Of a stretch of 64,000 nt of DNA, positions 10,064 through 18,439 are shown piece by piece; position 1 is the stretch's first letter; each line of letters starts with the position of its first letter. The notes under the pieces were generated by a model, which did not search any database, was not told the DNA's origin, and worked only from the letters and a program-made list of their open reading frames with translations. Origin of the DNA: Trichocoleus desertorum NBK24 (GTDB taxonomy: Bacteria; Cyanobacteriota; Cyanobacteriia; FACHB-46); NCBI RefSeq assembly GCF_030409055.1, contig NZ_CP116619.1, forward strand, positions 839,628 to 903,627. Direction: 5' to 3'. The translations under genes were made by a program, and so were the position numbers.

Positions 10064-11375
10064 GAGGTTTCTGGCAAAGAATTTACCCAAGTCTTAAGAT
10101 CGATGTCATCCTCCTAAAAACAAGGAGCAAGCGTTTGGAAAGCCTCAATTGTTCTGAAACCTCACTCACTGCTTCTCAAATTGACGATCTATGTTTGGCA
10201 GCCTCCAAAATGAGCGGGGCGGCTCGTCGGAGCTATCAAGCGCAGATGACGTTGAAGTATTGTGACGGGAATGCTCGCATGGCTGAGCGTGTGTTTGGGT
10301 GGGGCCGAAACAATATCGAAGTGGGATTAGCAGAACAGCGCAGTGGCATCATTTGTGTCGGCGCTCAAGCGGGCTATAGCGGGAGCAAACGATGGGAGGA
10401 GAAGCACTCTGAAGTGGCAGCAGCGTTACGAGCACTGGCAGAAGCGCAGGCTCAACAAGACCCAACGTTTGAAAGCTCAGTCGCTTACACCCGATTAACG
10501 GCTCAGCAAGCATTAGCATAACTACGCCAGCAGGGATTTGCTCCAGAGCAGTTGCCAGTGCCTAGTACAATGGCCGTGATTCTCAATCGGATGGGGTACC
10601 GATTGCAACCCGTGGTGAAGGCGAAACCCCAAAAAACTTCCCGAAACAGACGCCATCTTTGACAACATCAGCGCGAAAGATTCCGGTTCAAACAGCGGTC
10701 GTGTCAAACGATTAAGCATTGACTGCAAAGCGACGGTTGCCATTGGGGAATATTCACGAGGTGGAAAAACCAGGGGCAATATCAAGGCGAGTGATCATGA
10801 TATGGGCTGTGAGGAAAAATATATTCCCTGTGGCATTGTGGATGAGGACAGTGGACAATTGCATATCTTCTTTGGTAGTTCCTACAAAACGAGTGATTTC
10901 ATTGTCGATACGCTTGAAAATTGGTGGAATGGACTGTCTAGCACTCAGCAAGCAAAGACTAAACGCTTGCAACTGAAAGTAGATAACGGAGCGGAAAGTA
11001 GCGGGATTCGGACCCAATTCCTCAAGCGGATGGTCAAGTTTTCAGACCAAATTGGCAAGCCCATTCAGTTGCTTTATTACCCGCCATATCACAGCAAATA
11101 CAATCCAATTGAACGATGTTGGGGAATTTTGGAACAACATTGGAACGGCACTCAATTGAAGGATGCAGAGACGATGCTGCAATGGGCGCGAAGTATGACT
11201 TGGAAAGGGATTCATCCCATCATTCAATTGAACCAAAAGTCTTACTTAAAGGGAATCTCCCTTAGCAAAATGGAGATGCAAAGAATCGAAAATAGACTGG
11301 AACGCAATCCTGATTTACCGAAATGGGATATCCTGATTCGACCCGCTAGTGGGTAAACTCATTCTTGGAAATCTC
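10064..11375 (+). mobile_element. ISAzo13-family insertion sequence, 1312 bp, transposase decayed
   Basis: The termini are imperfect inverted repeats of 25 bp (10064-10088 and 11351-11375). They share GAG, TTTC and the inner TTTACCC and match at 18 of 25 positions by eye. The element is flanked by CTAAG direct repeats and lies inside a PIN-domain toxin gene. It carries one transposase gene of the ISAzo13 type on the plus strand, broken by a stop and a frameshift. The transposase stop codon lies inside the right inverted repeat. Confidence 0.88.
10135..11356 (+). pseudogene. ISAzo13-family transposase with in-frame stop and frameshift
   Basis: The frame starts at TTG 10135 and runs 128 codons (M-S-G-A-A-R-R-S-Y-Q-A-Q, then C-D-G-N-A-R-M-A-E-R-V-F-G-W-G). 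A TAA at 10519-10521 interrupts it; the same frame then continues L-R-Q-Q-G-F-A-P-E-Q-L-P. At the A-run 10631-10636 the family sequence continues in the +2 frame (K-K-L-P-E-T-D-A-I-F-D-N) to 11356. DDE-type residues are all present: Asp in L-S-I-D-C-K-A, Asp in K-V-D-N-G-A-E and Glu in Y-N-P-I-E-R-C-W-G. Restoring one codon and the frame would give a full ISAzo13 transposase of about 406 residues. As read, it is not functional without recoding. Confidence 0.85.
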
Positions 11376-11767
11376 CTAAGTTAGTTGAGCGAGGACGGCT
11401 GAACTTACCTTGTCCAGTAGAGGAGTGGTTCTCTCAAGCGTTAGCCTATCCTGGTATTCAATTTTTAGAGCTAACCCCCAAAATTTGTGTGGAATCTACT
11501 CAACTTCCTGAGGATTTTCATCGTGATCCTGCTGACCAGATTATTGTTGCCACAGCTAGAGTTTATGGTTTTGCTCTAGTGACCATGGATAACAAAATCC
11601 TTAATTGCCCTCACGTCCAAAAGCAGCCTTAGCGGTATTGGGGCGTCTGTTGTACCAAACTAGCCCAGCGTTCTAATTCGCTAAAGCCTTGCATTAGGAA
11701 CATTAATCAGAGTTAGGGCTAAAACCAACTAAAATTAATTACCTATGATGGGAATCGAGCCGCCTCT

Positions 11768-12544
11768 ATGAAGAAATTGATCAAGGGTCTGCGGGAGTTT
11801 CAGACCGGATATTTCAGCCAACACCAAGACCTATTTGAACAACTCTCGCAGGGTCAGAAGCCGAGAGTGCTGTTTATCGCTTGCTCCGATTCCCGGGTTG
11901 ATCCCAACTTGATTACCCAAGCTCAACTGGGGGAGTTGTTTGTCATCCGTAATGCAGGTAACTTGATTCCTCCCTTTGGGGCCGCGAATGGTGGAGAAGG
12001 CGCAGCCGTAGAATATGCGATTCATGCCTTGGGAATTGAGCAAGTGATTGTGTGTGGTCACTCGCACTGTGGGGCTATGAAAGGTTTACTCAAGCTCAGC
12101 AGCCTAGAAGAAGAAATGCCACTGGTGTATGAATGGCTCAAACATGCCGAAGCCACGCGCCGCCTCCTGAGAGATCATTACAGCGATCGCGAAGGGGAAG
12201 AACTGTTAGAATCAGCGATCGCGGAAAACGTGATTACCCAACTAGAAAATCTGAAAACCTATCCAGTGATCCACTCCAAACTCCACGAAGGTAAGCTGGC
12301 CCTCCACGGTTGGGTTTACAGCATCGAAACGGGAGAAGTCTTGTCCTACGATCCAGAGGAGCACGAATTTTTGCCCCCTCACAGCAAAATTTCGGCAAGA
12401 ACCGCACCCAATCTTACATACTCTGAATCAAGACCTGCGCCTCCAGAGCCAAAGCCTACTCGTAATTTTCCAGAAGATGAGCTGTCTGCTTATGGCTGGC
12501 TACCCCGAGAACAAGCTCACCGGATTTATCGCGGTTCTTATTAA
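11768..12544 (+). CDS. ccaA: Beta-class carbonic anhydrase
   Basis: 258 residues. The zinc site and dyad are visible: Cys39-Ser-Asp41-Ser-Arg43, His98 and Cys101 in G-H-S-H-C-G-A-M. It interconverts CO2 and bicarbonate. The length and the C-terminal extension after residue 205 (Pro-rich, ending in W-L-P-R-E-Q-A-H-R-I-Y) resemble cyanobacterial CcaA/IcfA, the carboxysomal enzyme, whose C-terminal extension contacts CcmM. Location in the carboxysome is therefore likely but is inferred from length and family. No ccm genes are adjacent. The symbol icfA is also used. Confidence 0.88.
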   Translation: MKKLIKGLREFQTGYFSQHQDLFEQLSQGQKPRVLFIACSDSRVDPNLITQAQLGELFVIRNAGNLIPPFGAANGGEGAAVEYAIHALGIEQVIVCGHSHCGAMKGLLKLSSLEEEMPLVYEWLKHAEATRRLLRDHYSDREGEELLESAIAENVITQLENLKTYPVIHSKLHEGKLALHGWVYSIETGEVLSYDPEEHEFLPPHSKISARTAPNLTYSESRPAPPEPKPTRNFPEDELSAYGWLPREQAHRIYRGSY

Positions 12545-12569
12545 TCTGTGTTTTCTCGCCAAGCTGTAT

Positions 12570-13337
12570 CTAATGAACACCCTGCCAAAACGTCATTAAA
12601 TCACGCTGCTCCCACAACATCAGTACACCTGCGATCGCCATACTCGCCATCACTAGTTGACGGAATTGGCGATCGCTAATTTTTTGAAGCACATATTGCC
12701 CTGCCCACGTCGCGGGAGCCGCCGCCAAACCAATTAACAAGCCATAGCCTAAATATTCTGGTTTCAGCACCCCAAAAGCTGTGTAAACAAATAGCTTGGC
12801 AATATGCACCACAATCACATGCACTGCTTTAGTCGCCAACATTTGCTCTTTCACCAAGCCATAGTTGAGGTAGAACGGATTCATCACTGGCCCACTGCTA
12901 CCCACTAGGCCAGAAATAAAGGCGTGGAAAAATCCGGCGGGTAAAAACTGCCAAGTCTGAACCGTGAAGGTGCGTTCCTGTTTGCTCAACCCGTAGCTCA
13001 GCACCGTTGCTAGTAGAAACAAACCAATGAGGAGTTGCACCCATTCCACATGAATTTGGGTAAAGGTGTAGGCTCCGAGTAAAGCTCCAGCGATCGCTCC
13101 TGGCAGATACCACCAGGTCATTTCCCAGTCAATATGCTGCCAAAATAACAAAGCTCGCTGGGCATTGCCAAGCAACATGCCAATGGTGATCACGGGAGCA
13201 ACGGCGGATGCTTCTAGGAAAAAGTTGACGACTGGAATTAGCACCAGAGGGCTACCGCCACCTGCCAAAGCACTAATAAACCAAGCAAGAAGACTCGCAA
13301 CACTTAAACACAGAATGAGCATGAGAATGTTAAACAA
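12570..13337 (-). CDS. TauE/SafE-family membrane permease
   Basis: 255 residues with about eight hydrophobic segments and the two-fold repeat of the family: N-terminal G-G-G-S-P-L-V-L-I-P-V and the second-half G-L-V-G-S-S-G-P-V-M-N-P. TauE/SafE proteins export or take up sulfite, sulfoacetate and related organic anions; the substrate here is unknown. It is convergent with the carbonic anhydrase gene, with 25 bases between the stops. No sulfur-metabolism gene is adjacent to narrow the role. Confidence 0.85.
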   Translation of the reverse strand: MFNILMLILCLSVASLLAWFISALAGGGSPLVLIPVVNFFLEASAVAPVITIGMLLGNAQRALLFWQHIDWEMTWWYLPGAIAGALLGAYTFTQIHVEWVQLLIGLFLLATVLSYGLSKQERTFTVQTWQFLPAGFFHAFISGLVGSSGPVMNPFYLNYGLVKEQMLATKAVHVIVVHIAKLFVYTAFGVLKPEYLGYGLLIGLAAAPATWAGQYVLQKISDRQFRQLVMASMAIAGVLMLWEQRDLMTFWQGVH

Positions 13338-13573
13338 CTTTTAACCTAGTGTTTACATTGTCATGCTTTTACTCCCACTGTGGTTTATTTAGATAGTTTT
13401 TTGCCCACAGCGATCGCCTCACCTTACTGGGTGAACTAGCGGCAGGAGGGCGAGCGCTTTTCCTTTCAGTAAGCTAGAAGCAAGGTCAAGATTTGATCTT
13501 CCAAGCAACTAAAAGTCCCTGCGATCGCTTTTTCCAAGGGCTGAGAAAAGGCGATCGTTTTCTTAATAAAGAA

Positions 13574-14737
13574 CTATTCTGCGATCACTTCCAAACTAAC
13601 CTTGACTTGATGCTGACAGGTTTTATTAAAAGCTTCTTCAATTTTGGGGAGCCAGCGTTGATTCACCCGAAACAGGGCACTAGAGCTAATACCAATTCTG
13701 GCTTGATGACCATCAAAAGATAAAAGGCGACTTTGTTGACGGAGTAAAGACTGAGTGCTAGGAGGCCGTAACTGATTAAGAACCTTTTGCCAGAGTTGGT
13801 TCAAGTCTAAAGGTAGCTCTGGTTTTGGTTGCGGAGGCAATGCTGGTATTTGAGGCTCTTGTTTCTGAGCTTTTAGCTCTTGAATCGCAATTTCTAAACT
13901 AGTTAATTGCTCCCAAGATAGCGGATATTGCCACGAACCAATTTGGATAGAGAGTGAAGAACTAGTAAATTCTGAGGTGTAATCCAATTGAGCTTTGGGA
14001 GAGTTGAACTGTAAGGATTGAGCTTGAATAAACTCAATAAAACTTCGTAATCCCCCACCATAAAGCAGGTCTTCTAGACCCAACACGGCTTGACCATCTT
14101 GTAACTGGATCATTCCAGTCGGTAAGAAACCCGCTAAAAATAAATGGTATTCAGGTTGAGCTTCATTCACTTCCTCCCGAATCCAAATACAAACCACTAC
14201 AGAGTTCTTTTCAACTTCGTCTTTACTAACAACCCACTGAATTTTGTTAGCTTTGGTGTGCGAAGCTTTGACCTGAATACTAATTGCTGGGTTGGCTGCT
14301 AAACGCAAATAGCCAATAGGAAACAAATCTCCTGTTAAATAGCGGCTGAGATATTGGTAGCTGCGAATATAAGTAATAAATAGCTTCCACTGGCGAGCAT
14401 CAAAAGCTGCGCTCGTATCGTTACCTGTAATATCACGATAGCTACCTTTCGCGACCAAATTACTCAACTGTCTTTTAATGACAGATTCCCCCAGCTTTCC
14501 AGTTAGATGATTGATAAAGACATCATGTACTGGGGCCGTATTTTTGTAGCGCTCAGCCAATAGCCAACAAGCATCTCGAAGCTTTTTAAGTCTTTGATTG
14601 CTGACAAACGCTAATTCACTAAACTGATTTTCGACTTCGCAAAATAGCAGATTTTCTGTCCCAGACTTGAACCGCTTAATAAAGTCAGCCTGTTGGGATC
14701 TCAGCAATGTTTTCCAATCCATGCTCAGGGGTCTCAA
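13574..14737 (-). CDS. Unusual protein: nuclease-fold-like N-terminal region plus DnaX tau-like C-terminal domain
   Basis: 387 residues; a second ATG at 14722 (M-D-W-K-T-L-L) may be the start. Residues about 70-215 have a pattern reminiscent of PD-(D/E)XK-type domains: G-K-L-G-E-S-V-I-K-R helix, a later I-S-I-Q-V-K-A-S strand, and hydrophobic strands V-V-V-C-I-W-I and Y-H-L-F-L-A-G-F. A Pro-rich linker (about 292-311) follows. The last 75 residues, L-W-Q-K-V-L-N-Q-L then S-L-L-R-Q-Q-S-R-L-L-S-F-D-G-H-Q-A-R-I and V-K-V-S-L-E-V, closely resemble from memory the C-terminal domain of cyanobacterial DNA polymerase III tau. The AAA+ part of DnaX is absent. Function is unknown; a role near the replication machinery is inference. 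Downstream of ubiD on the same strand with a 35-base gap. Confidence 0.6.
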   Translation of the reverse strand: MRPLSMDWKTLLRSQQADFIKRFKSGTENLLFCEVENQFSELAFVSNQRLKKLRDACWLLAERYKNTAPVHDVFINHLTGKLGESVIKRQLSNLVAKGSYRDITGNDTSAAFDARQWKLFITYIRSYQYLSRYLTGDLFPIGYLRLAANPAISIQVKASHTKANKIQWVVSKDEVEKNSVVVCIWIREEVNEAQPEYHLFLAGFLPTGMIQLQDGQAVLGLEDLLYGGGLRSFIEFIQAQSLQFNSPKAQLDYTSEFTSSSLSIQIGSWQYPLSWEQLTSLEIAIQELKAQKQEPQIPALPPQPKPELPLDLNQLWQKVLNQLRPPSTQSLLRQQSRLLSFDGHQARIGISSSALFRVNQRWLPKIEEAFNKTCQHQVKVSLEVIAE

Positions 14738-14772
14738 GCGATCGCAAATCTAGACTGAAAACTAGAGAGTAG

Positions 14773-16281
14773 CTAGCGCATATCGTAACCGAACAAGTTC
14801 GGATTCACCTCGCCCAATTGCAAATTTGCGAGACCATATTCTGCCCAACGGCGATCGACCATTGCTGCGGTATCTGGGTCAGACTCCAACGCTGCGCCCC
14901 ATTCGTGATTGGTTTCGGGTGGGATCTTAGTTGTGGCATCAATGCCCATCCGACCGCCCAAGCCAATTTTCTCACTAGCAAAATCGAGCGTGTCAAAGGG
15001 AGTTTCTGGCAGGATAAACACATCTCGCACCGGATCGACTTTGGATGTAATCGCCCACACCACCTGCCGCGGATCGCGGATATTGATGCTTTTGTCCACC
15101 ACAATCACAAATTTGGTGTAAGTGAACTGGGGCAGCGCACTCCAGAACGCCAATGCTGCCCGCCGCGCCTGACCCGGATAAGCTTTGTCAATGGAAATGA
15201 TGGCCGCTTTGTAGCTGAGCGCTTCCATCGGCAAAAAGAAATCAACGATCTCAGAAACTTGTTGCCTCAGAATTGGGGTGTAAATGCGGTTAAGTGCGAT
15301 CGCCATCATCGCTTCTTCTTTCGGTGGCCGACCGCTGAAGGTAGTGAGGTAGATCGGGTCTTTGCGCTGGGTGACACAGTGAAAGCGAACCAAGGGCGAA
15401 TCTTCTACCCCACCGTAGTAGCCCATATGATCACCAAACGGCCCATCAGGTAGCATTTCTCCGGGGGTGATCGTGCCTTCTAAGACAAATTCAGAGTCCG
15501 CTGGAACTTCGAGGTCAACGGTTTTACACTTCGCCAGATTCACCCCAGAACCGCCATACAGCCCTGCGAACAGCCATTCTGACAAGTCTACTGGGATTGG
15601 CGTAGCCGCTGCCATGATGATGAGTGGATCGACACCTAGGGCGATCGCTACTTCTAGCTTTTTACCTCGCTCTGCCGCTTTGCGTAAGTGTCGCGCCCCA
15701 CCCCGGACAGAGAGCCAGTGCACTGTCATCGTTTTGTTCGATTGCAGTTGCAGCCGATAAACCCCGACATTCGGAGTTCCAGTTTCACAGTCTTTGGTAA
15801 TCACCAATCCCAGCGTGATGATCTTGCCTGCATCGCCACAGTAAGGGCGAATCATCGGAATTTGGTTGAGATCTAATTCATCTTCGTGAAGCACGACCTG
15901 GTGACAAGGGGGAAACAAATCTCGCCCTGGTTTAGCTCGCAGCACATCAAACAAAACTTTGCCAAACTCTACCGCTTGAGCAATTTTTTTAGGTGGCTTG
16001 GGCTGTTGTAACATGCTGAGCTTTTTCCCCAAAGCTTCTAGTTCTTCGGGTTGCTCCATATTCATAGCCCAGCAGATGCGCTCCACTGTCCCCATTGTGT
16101 TGACAGCGACCGAATAAGGAGAACCTTTGACGTTCTCAAACAGTAGGGCTGGCCCGCCTTGCTGCAACATTCGATTAGAAATTTCAGCAATCTCTAAGTC
16201 TGGGTCAACCAGAGCAGAAATGCGTTTTAGCTGCCCTCGCTGCTCTAACTGTTTTAAGAATCCTCGCAGGTCTCTCGCCAT
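14773..16281 (-). CDS. ubiD: UbiD-family decarboxylase (4-hydroxy-3-polyprenylbenzoate decarboxylase)
   Basis: 502 residues from the ATG at 16281 (M-A-R-D-L-R-G-F-L). A longer frame from 16332 begins with residues not found in the family. Recognised by the N-terminal D-L-R-G-F-L-K-Q-L-E, G-P-A-L-L-F-E-N-V-K-G, the E-F-V-L-E-G segment, G-P-F-G-D-H-M-G-Y-Y-G and the late D-P-D-T-A-A-M-V-D-R-R-W. UbiD uses prenylated FMN (made by UbiX) to decarboxylate an aromatic acid. In cyanobacteria this step is assigned to plastoquinone synthesis. Flanked downstream by the DnaX-tail protein, with no ubiX in view. Confidence 0.92.
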   Translation of the reverse strand: MARDLRGFLKQLEQRGQLKRISALVDPDLEIAEISNRMLQQGGPALLFENVKGSPYSVAVNTMGTVERICWAMNMEQPEELEALGKKLSMLQQPKPPKKIAQAVEFGKVLFDVLRAKPGRDLFPPCHQVVLHEDELDLNQIPMIRPYCGDAGKIITLGLVITKDCETGTPNVGVYRLQLQSNKTMTVHWLSVRGGARHLRKAAERGKKLEVAIALGVDPLIIMAAATPIPVDLSEWLFAGLYGGSGVNLAKCKTVDLEVPADSEFVLEGTITPGEMLPDGPFGDHMGYYGGVEDSPLVRFHCVTQRKDPIYLTTFSGRPPKEEAMMAIALNRIYTPILRQQVSEIVDFFLPMEALSYKAAIISIDKAYPGQARRAALAFWSALPQFTYTKFVIVVDKSINIRDPRQVVWAITSKVDPVRDVFILPETPFDTLDFASEKIGLGGRMGIDATTKIPPETNHEWGAALESDPDTAAMVDRRWAEYGLANLQLGEVNPNLFGYDMR

Positions 16282-16478
16282 AATTAAGATGTGTAAACCG
16301 TCCTCTCCCATTATGAGGTGAAACCTGGTCACTATTTGACGAGAGAAGAAGTTGAGCGTTCAATGATAAATTATGTCTCTCGAATGCTGTGTCAGACTGC
16401 CTGGTGGGTAGCATAGTGCCAGATCCGTGCGCCTGATCGAGCGCTTTAGGTTCCCCTCTGGCAAGTGCGACGTCCGTT

Positions 16479-17270
16479 ATGACCATTCAAAAACTCCCGC
16501 TTGAAGCCGTACAGAAAGTCAGGCAGTACATCAAAAGTACCCTGGCACTTCCAGAATCAGAGAACTACCCCAAGCCTCAAACTTTATTTGACACCAGCGA
16601 AGAACCACCAGAACCAGAGTCTTTAGATGCGCTGGGCGATTTGTTTAAGTTTGCTAGTCTCCCAGAAGAAGAAACGTCTTCACCCAACACAGAAGGGCGT
16701 TGGTTCGTGAGTGCCGTCAATCCAGGGGCAACCTTGCTGAAGCTGCCAGGATTAAGGCTAAAACCGAACTTTCGCTTAGCTGGCTACTTATATCGAGTTC
16801 CAGAAGGGGGAGCGGGATCAATTTGGGCTTTGCCCGAAGACTTTAGTACCACAGCCCAACTAGAAAAAGCTCTAGCCAATAGTGGCGATCGCGCTCAGCC
16901 GCCCCAACCGAACGGTGCCTTGGCAGATTTCATGGAGGCAGTAGAAGGCGATCGCTCGGCTTCGTCTTATTTGGTCGCTTCCATCTTAAGACGAGAATTG
17001 CAAGAATTTGGCGTGCTAGGAAAATACTGCGAGTGGAGCCATCACCATCTAATTAATGCAGTGCCACCCCAGCTCAACTGGCAGTGGCGCAGAGAAGCTC
17101 CCAAAGATCTCACGCCTAAAGTGGCAAATGCTCCGGATGGCCGCATTGCTGTGGAGTTTTTTACTTGTCGTGTCGTGCCGCCTATAGCCCTCTTCCGCCA
17201 TCTAGATCAGTATGCTGCGGGTACTTACAAAGCTACCTGTAGCAACCAAGCCTTAGCCGTTAAAGTTTGA
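16479..17270 (+). CDS. Conserved-looking cyanobacterial protein of unknown function
   Basis: 263 residues, soluble, no signal peptide or membrane segment. It has an acidic, Pro-rich stretch at about 35-70 and a later ordered part with W-A-L-P-E-D-F, L-R-R-E-L-Q-E-F-G and a S-H-H-H cluster. I do not recognise a domain. The gene is divergent from ubiD, with a 197-base gap, and its stop lies four bases from the end of the convergent RodZ-like gene. Codon use and HIP1 content match the surrounding chromosome, so it is a resident gene rather than an acquired one. Confidence 0.6.
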   Translation: MTIQKLPLEAVQKVRQYIKSTLALPESENYPKPQTLFDTSEEPPEPESLDALGDLFKFASLPEEETSSPNTEGRWFVSAVNPGATLLKLPGLRLKPNFRLAGYLYRVPEGGAGSIWALPEDFSTTAQLEKALANSGDRAQPPQPNGALADFMEAVEGDRSASSYLVASILRRELQEFGVLGKYCEWSHHHLINAVPPQLNWQWRREAPKDLTPKVANAPDGRIAVEFFTCRVVPPIALFRHLDQYAAGTYKATCSNQALAVKV

Positions 17271-17273
17271 TCC

Positions 17274-18200
17274 TCAAAGCTGCGTCGGTTGAGCGAGAGA
17301 ATCGGGCGTAAAGGTTACTTCCTTCACTTCCCCTACTTGGCCCAATGGCTTAGCAGCGTTCCGATTTACCGCCACCACCACGCCACCCGCATTTCCCGCT
17401 AATAACGTCAACTCCTTCTTAGCAGTCCAAGTTCTTTTAGTCCCTTGAGGTAGCGTCCCCTCAAAGGCCGTTTTGCCATCCACAATCACTTGTACCCACG
17501 ATTCTTGAGTCAAGTTGAGGGCGGCTTCAATGGGTGCCGCAGAACTAGGAGAAGCAGATGGCTGGGAAGGAACAGCTACAGGCTGAGTTGATTTTTTTTG
17601 GGGTTGTGCAGTCGCTGGTTTGGGCGAGGCCACTGGTTTGGGTGCCTGTTTCTGTGCCTGGGTAGAGGATGCTTTTGGAGCTGCCGCTTTTGAAGCTATT
17701 ACTTTTGGAGTTGCTGCTTTTGGAGCTGCTGCTTTTGGAGTTAAAGGTTCGGCTTGGGGGTTGGGTGCGACAGTTTTGGCTCGGTTCAGAAGCGCCATAC
17801 TTCCTAGCAAGAGTACTGCGATCGCTAACGCCGTCCCTCCCGCCAACCCAATGAGACGGGATCGCTCTGCCTTCTCTGCCACAGAGGACTTGGTATCAAG
17901 CGTTGATTCTTCTGAATTCTCTGGAGGTGGAGGGGGAAGTGCTTCTAAAGGGAAAGTCTGAGCTAACGCGGTGCCATCCAAGTGCACGGTATCACCGTAG
18001 CGACGAATGAACCCTTGAATGAACACAGGTTCGGGCAATAAATCAACTTGACCTGCATCTAAAGCCCGCAAAGCCCCCATCGAAATATAAGTTTTAGCAG
18101 CCAGTTGCTCCAGGGTCATGCCCTGTTTTTCACGCGCTTGGCGCAGCTGAGTGCTAATGGCTTGCAGCTTTTCAACTTGGTTTGGATCTAAACGATTCAC
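17274..18200 (-). CDS. RodZ-like helix-turn-helix membrane protein
   Basis: 308 residues. Residues 8-85 are an Xre-type HTH of the HTH_25 kind (L-R-Q-A-R-E-K-Q-G-M-T-L-E-Q-L-A, then F-I-Q-G-F-I-R-R-Y-G). A single membrane helix lies at about 119-140 (L-A-G-G-T-A-L-A-I-A-V-L-L-L-G). An Ala/Pro/Lys-rich linker with five imperfect pentapeptide units follows, then a C-terminal DUF4115 domain (S-W-V-Q-V-I-V-D-G-K-T-A-F-E-G). This is the architecture of RodZ, which links MreB to the membrane and helps cell shape. Divergent from the HPPD gene. Confidence 0.82.
   Translation of the reverse strand: MNRLDPNQVEKLQAISTQLRQAREKQGMTLEQLAAKTYISMGALRALDAGQVDLLPEPVFIQGFIRRYGDTVHLDGTALAQTFPLEALPPPPPENSEESTLDTKSSVAEKAERSRLIGLAGGTALAIAVLLLGSMALLNRAKTVAPNPQAEPLTPKAAAPKAATPKVIASKAAAPKASSTQAQKQAPKPVASPKPATAQPQKKSTQPVAVPSQPSASPSSAAPIEAALNLTQESWVQVIVDGKTAFEGTLPQGTKRTWTAKKELTLLAGNAGGVVVAVNRNAAKPLGQVGEVKEVTFTPDSLAQPTQL
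17671..17745. repeat. Five imperfect tandem 15-bp repeats inside the RodZ-like gene
   Basis: Units begin at 17671, 17686, 17701, 17716 and 17731, each close to GCTTTTGGAGCTGCT. They encode the A-A-P-K-A type periplasmic linker on the minus strand. The unit length is a multiple of three, so copy-number change keeps the frame. Confidence 0.8.
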
Positions 18201-18439
18201 TGGATTTTCCTACCCAAGGCTACACACGGCTTGTAATAGAGAACCTAGCGACTAAACACTACCTTTCTTCAGCAGAATACCAGCCTAGGGAGCGAAAGGA
18301 AACACAATCAACTACTTAACTGCTGGATTTTAGTTTTTGCTCAAGCCCGTAAACAGAATTATTTCTTCAGAGAGAACGCGGATTTCAACAAACAAGGGGA
18401 GAATTTACAGGCAGGCTTGGGGACTGAACTTTAGGAGTT

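Larger units (their letters stand above)
9923..11632 (+). pseudogene. vapC: vapC toxin gene (PIN domain) interrupted by an ISAzo13-type element
   Basis: The N-terminal 47 codons (9923-10063) encode M-I-V-L-D-T-H-I-W-V-W-W through G-I-S-A-I-S-C-W-E-I-A-K. The remaining 83 codons lie at 11381-11632: L-V-E-R-G-R-L-N-L-P-C-P-V-E-E-W, the conserved R-D-P-A-D-Q-I-I-V-A-T-A, and a TAG stop. Between them sits a 1312-bp element plus one copy of the direct repeat CTAAG. Removing these gives one uninterrupted 130-codon PIN-domain frame with the expected I-A-K-L-V-E-R-G junction. As it stands, a short fusion of 64 residues would be made from 9923 to 10117, lacking the later catalytic Asp. Neither flank has other damage, so the insertion is probably recent. 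Confidence 0.88.

Noticed and set aside
11351-11632. A separate small gene after the transposase
   Set aside because: The frame has no start and continues exactly the PIN-domain toxin that begins at 9923.
17671-17745. Short regular repeats resembling a CRISPR array
   Set aside because: The units are 15 bp, contiguous with no spacers, and lie in frame inside the RodZ-like gene, encoding its Ala/Pro/Lys linker.
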